Of a stretch of 64,000 nucleotides of DNA, positions 61,268 through 64,000 are shown in pieces. The notes beneath the pieces were generated by a model. That model saw only the letters and a program-made list of their open reading frames with translations, searched no databases and had not been told where the DNA came from. Source of the DNA: Neobacillus sp. CF12 (lineage in GTDB: Bacteria > Bacillota > Bacilli > Bacillales > Cytobacillaceae); contig NZ_JAUCEU010000007.1 of assembly GCF_030348765.1 (NCBI RefSeq), forward strand, positions 483,501 to 547,500, given 5' to 3'. A program made the position numbers and the translations under genes. Each line of letters starts with the position of its first letter. Positions within the stretch are counted from its first letter, which is position 1.

Positions 61268-61645
61268 TTGGATGATAACATAATTGAGGTAATGGATGAA
61301 AAGGTAAAAGAACAAATAAATGTTGAAATAATGGGTTTGAAATTCACAAAAAACTTTCGTTCACCAACAGCAGAAGAATGGTATATATTTCTCCCTAGTT
61401 TCAATGACCCAGTAACTGGTGGTGCAGCGGGAAAAACGATTATTCATTACAATCTTTATGACACGAAGCACATTTTTATCAACACAACAATTATTTTTGA
61501 TGATCCTGCTCTGCATAAAAGCAACCAACACCAACTTGTTTATGCACTTGCAGACGAAATTGTAAATCGGCTTGTAGGATATGCTGACACTCTATTATCC
61601 GTTCATTCAGGTGAAAATTCATATAATGCAGAGTATAAACAGTAA
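61268..61645 (+). CDS. Conserved-looking protein, unknown
   Basis: A 125-residue soluble protein I do not recognise. It appears to be a compact alpha/beta domain: EIMGLKFTKNFRSPTAEEWYIFLPSFNDPVTGGAAGKTIIHYNLYDTKHIFINTTIIFDDPALHKSNQHQLVYALADEIVNRLVGYAD. No signal peptide, membrane helix or known catalytic motif. The start is TTG, preceded by GGAAGGTAGG. A strong terminator follows directly. It is not part of the neighbouring minus-strand genes. Confidence 0.65.
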   Translation: MDDNIIEVMDEKVKEQINVEIMGLKFTKNFRSPTAEEWYIFLPSFNDPVTGGAAGKTIIHYNLYDTKHIFINTTIIFDDPALHKSNQHQLVYALADEIVNRLVGYADTLLSVHSGENSYNAEYKQ

Positions 61646-61682
61646 GAGTTCATCTCGTCAATGAAGATGAACTCCTATTTTT
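61646..61682. terminator. Terminator
   Basis: GAGTTCATCT and AGATGAACTC, perfect 10 bp, nine-base loop, then CTATTTTT; between converging genes. Confidence 0.9.
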
Positions 61683-61685
61683 GGA

Positions 61686-62807
61686 CTATACACCTGGAAA
61701 CCATCCAGGTGTATGTGTTATCGCCTGCCATAATGGATCTGGAATCACAAGCTTTTCTTGATTGTCTTTATTAATCTCAGTTACAATTTCATTCTCTTTA
61801 CCTTCTTCTACCTTTTGTACCCAATCTGGATCAATAATAAGTTCGCGACCCAAGGCAACCAGCGGAATTCCTGTTTGGGTAGCCTTTAAAGCTTCATCTG
61901 GAGTATAAATGGAACCTACCCCAATCACTGGCACTATTTCTCCTACTCGTTCGTGGATGATTTCTATACGTGAACGAGTATCTTCTACACCTCTTCTTGG
62001 AGTTGACCAAAAGTCTTGCAAAGAAACATGAAGGTAATCCAGGTCCTTTTTAGCTAGTTCATCAATCAAAATCAGAGTATCTGCCATCGTAATCCCAGGA
62101 GTTTCAGCCTCTTCCGGGGAAAACCGATACCCAATAATAAAGGGATCCTTTGTATTTTCGACTACCACTCTCTTAACTTCATCGACAACAGCCAACGGAA
62201 AGGTTAGCCGTTTCTCTAAACTTCCTCCCCATCGATCTTCGCGACGGTTTGAATGAGGAGAGAAAAATTGTTGAATTAAATAACCATTTGCTCCATGTAT
62301 TTCTACCCCATCATAACCCGCTTCGATCGCTCTTCTTGTCGTTTCACCAAAGTCTCGGATAATTGAGGTTACTTCTTGATCAGTTAACTCCCTTGGAACC
62401 GGCTTCCCATCACCTTCTACAGGGATACTACTGGCACTAACAACATCTCCATTGGGTATTAATTCGGGAGGGACCTGCCTTCCACCATGGAAAATTTGTA
62501 AAACTGCCTTTGCACCTTGCTCTTTAACAGCTTTTGCAATTTTTTGTAAACTAGGTATCAATTCATCGCGATCTCCGCCAAATTCTCCATGAAACCCCTT
62601 ACCGTTCGCAGTAACATAGGTGCATGCGGTAATAACCAACCCAACTCCGCCAGAACGTCTTGCATAATACTTTACCTCTGCATCCGTAACAGTTCCATCT
62701 TGGTTGGAAGACCAATTGGTCATTGGTGCCATCACGATTCGATTTTTCAATTGAACCCCGTTTTTAAAATTAAATGTCTCAAATAATGGTGCATATTTTG
62801 AATTCAC
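61686..62807 (-). CDS. yqiG: NADH-dependent flavin oxidoreductase, Old Yellow Enzyme family
   Basis: A 373-residue TIM-barrel flavoprotein, close in size and sequence to B. subtilis YqiG. FMN and substrate motifs: NRIVMAPMTNWSSNQDGTVTDAEVKYYARRSGGVGLVITACTYV, LQIFHGGRQ, YDGVEIHGANGYLIQQFFSPHSNRREDRWGGSLEKRLTF, VIGVGSIYTPDEAL and VALGRELIIDPDW. It would reduce enones or nitro compounds with NAD(P)H. The start is GTG eight bases after GGGGGT. Confidence 0.92.
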   Translation of the reverse strand: MNSKYAPLFETFNFKNGVQLKNRIVMAPMTNWSSNQDGTVTDAEVKYYARRSGGVGLVITACTYVTANGKGFHGEFGGDRDELIPSLQKIAKAVKEQGAKAVLQIFHGGRQVPPELIPNGDVVSASSIPVEGDGKPVPRELTDQEVTSIIRDFGETTRRAIEAGYDGVEIHGANGYLIQQFFSPHSNRREDRWGGSLEKRLTFPLAVVDEVKRVVVENTKDPFIIGYRFSPEEAETPGITMADTLILIDELAKKDLDYLHVSLQDFWSTPRRGVEDTRSRIEIIHERVGEIVPVIGVGSIYTPDEALKATQTGIPLVALGRELIIDPDWVQKVEEGKENEIVTEINKDNQEKLVIPDPLWQAITHTPGWFPGV

Positions 62808-62887
62808 CGCTATGTACCCCCATTGTATTGTTTATTTACCCTCTTATATTTTCAGTTACTTTAACAAAAATACACTTGTAAATTATT

Positions 62888-62921
62888 CAAAAAACCCACC
62901 TTGCTCATTATGCTAGGTGGG
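62888..62921 (-). terminator. Terminator overlapping the end of the GGDEF gene
   Basis: On the minus strand CCCACCT and AGGTGGG pair around a 12-14-base loop and are followed by TTTTTTGAA. The left arm is inside the last codons and the stop codon is in the loop. Confidence 0.85.
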
Positions 62922-64000
62922 AGAGTTGATTAAGGAAAAATTGGTTGTGTCTGCTTTTTTTTGCTTGGTATAATTCGATGTCAGCGAGTTGGATTAAATC
63001 ATCTGGTCTCATCTTTTCATCTGGAACAAGTGTTGCACATCCTAGGCTTATGCTGACGATTGGTTCTTTTTTCGTGGCAATGTATGGTAGGTTCAGCTTT
63101 TTTACATTTGCTTGGAGTAAATCAGCAATATGTGCTGCACCCTTTTTATCTGTTTCAGGCAGCAAGATTACAAATTCTTCCCCACCATATCTTGCTGCAA
63201 AATCCGCTGGCCGTTTTAGCGTTTCTTTTAAGGCAATGGCAATTTGTCTTAAACAATCGTCACCAGCCAGATGACCATTAAAATCATTATATTTTTTAAA
63301 ATAGTCAATATCAATCATGATGGCTGAAAAAGGCAAAGTGCTGCGCTTTGTTCGATTCCATTCCTCTTGAAGCTTTTCTTCAAAATAACGACGATTGGGT
63401 ATACCCGTTAAACCATCCATATTGGAAATAAAACGTAACATAACATTGGTTTCATGAAGTTTTTTCTCTCTTTCAATCCGTTCGGTAATATCTCGGGAAA
63501 CAGCTACAATTCCTTCTAAATCTCGAGAATTCTTACGAATGGTTCGAGCATTGGTTTCAACCCAAATATACGTTCCATCTTTTTTCTTAATTCGATGAGA
63601 AAAGGAAGCAAAATCCAATTCGGTATCTGCTTCTATTAGTAATGTCTTGACCTTTTCTATTTCATCAGGATGCAGATATTCAAATAAATTACGACCAAGC
63701 ATTTCCTCTTGGTTAAAATCTAACAAACACTCACAAGATGGTGATAAATATTCATAATGTCCATTTGGATTAAGATAAGAAATAAGATCTGTCGTGTTTA
63801 CAGTAATAAACCGATAGAGTTCTTCATTTTTCCTTAAAGCTTCTTCTAATTTATTCCGTTTCGTAACATCTCTCATAAACACTTCTACAGCAGGCTTATC
63901 ATTATAGACAAACGGCGCTGAAGCAATTTCAATATCCAAAATATTATATTGGTGTGTATAAATTTTTAATTCAATACGTTCAAGGCTTCTTTTCCCTTCA
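62908..64000 (-). CDS. PAS-PAS-GGDEF diguanylate cyclase (N-terminal part outside window)
   Basis: Makes the second messenger c-di-GMP from GTP. The frame continues past base 64000, so the N-terminus is missing; TTG at 63939 is an internal Leu codon. Seen: the end of one PAS domain (VFMRDVTKR), a complete second PAS/PAC (ELYRFITVNTTDLISYLNPNGHYEYLSPSC ... GIVAVSRDITERIEREKKL), then GGDEF with DGLTGIPNRRYFEE, the active site RYGGEEFVILLPE, and an upstream RPAD five residues before GGEEF that fits the inhibitory I-site RxxD. No EAL domain. An active, product-inhibited cyclase is likely. The C-terminal codons overlap the terminator. Confidence 0.9.
   Translation of the reverse strand, partial: EGKRSLERIELKIYTHQYNILDIEIASAPFVYNDKPAVEVFMRDVTKRNKLEEALRKNEELYRFITVNTTDLISYLNPNGHYEYLSPSCECLLDFNQEEMLGRNLFEYLHPDEIEKVKTLLIEADTELDFASFSHRIKKKDGTYIWVETNARTIRKNSRDLEGIVAVSRDITERIEREKKLHETNVMLRFISNMDGLTGIPNRRYFEEKLQEEWNRTKRSTLPFSAIMIDIDYFKKYNDFNGHLAGDDCLRQIAIALKETLKRPADFAARYGGEEFVILLPETDKKGAAHIADLLQANVKKLNLPYIATKKEPIVSISLGCATLVPDEKMRPDDLIQLADIELYQAKKSRHNQFFLNQLSHLA

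Noticed and set aside
1..64000. Search for tRNA, rRNA, transposase or phage genes
   Set aside because: None was recognised by eye on either strand. Short degraded elements could still be missed without a search tool.

Overview
The window looks like a stretch of chromosome from an endospore-forming Bacillaceae, in the broad Bacillus/Neobacillus/Mesobacillus range. The genus cannot be fixed from this sequence alone. The support is low G+C, strong AGGAGG-type ribosome binding sites, TTG/GTG starts, hairpin-plus-T terminators, a T-box leader, a CotB/CotH spore coat locus, YyaC, and many B. subtilis-like genes. I see no rRNA or tRNA gene, insertion sequence, prophage or CRISPR array. The left and right edges each cut a gene (phnC and a GGDEF protein).

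Layout. 1-4.9 kb: phosphonate-type ABC transporter, an MFS pump and small proteins. 5.1-6.1 kb: a lipoprotein cytochrome c followed by a thioredoxin-fold lipoprotein whose reading frame is crossed by one in-frame TGA. That TGA sits exactly where the first cysteine of a CxxC motif belongs and is followed by a SECIS-like hairpin, so this is a strong candidate selenoprotein (UxxC redoxin) and the most interesting item here. 6.2-12 kb: DUF3231 protein, lipoprotein, flavin reductase, glgC, SulP transporter. 12-14.4 kb: a three-gene set of GTP cyclohydrolase II, RibD and a HAD phosphatase. 14.5-18.6 kb: Qnr-like pentapeptide protein, YebC-family protein, a degenerate MinD-like protein, and a SufR-like regulator/folE/CDGSH operon.

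18.8-28.9 kb is rich in spore surface genes: a Gly/His/Tyr-rich YeeK-like protein, a very large G-S-X collagen-like protein divergent from cotH, three CotB-like proteins in a row, and a LysM-M14 endopeptidase. It is followed by an unusual array of 19 short hairpin-forming tandem repeats (29.0-29.4 kb). 31.2-35.3 kb is a trehalose PTS operon (treP-treA-treR) with TreR operators. 36-38 kb: a homospermidine-synthase-like protein, an RraA-like protein and a second lipoprotein cytochrome c.

39-64 kb: EamA transporter, secreted subtilisin, the glycine betaine importer OpuA divergent from a GbsR-type regulator, flavin enzymes, YyaC, YtcJ amidohydrolase, a toast-rack lipoprotein, ilvA under a T-box riboswitch, a 1424-residue bacillopeptidase F, gamma carbonic anhydrase, an EmrB/QacA-type MFS pump, an Old Yellow Enzyme homologue and a PAS-GGDEF diguanylate cyclase. 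Most genes are monocistronic or in two- to three-gene operons, each closed by a clear terminator. All functional calls rest on reading motifs by eye; no database search was run.
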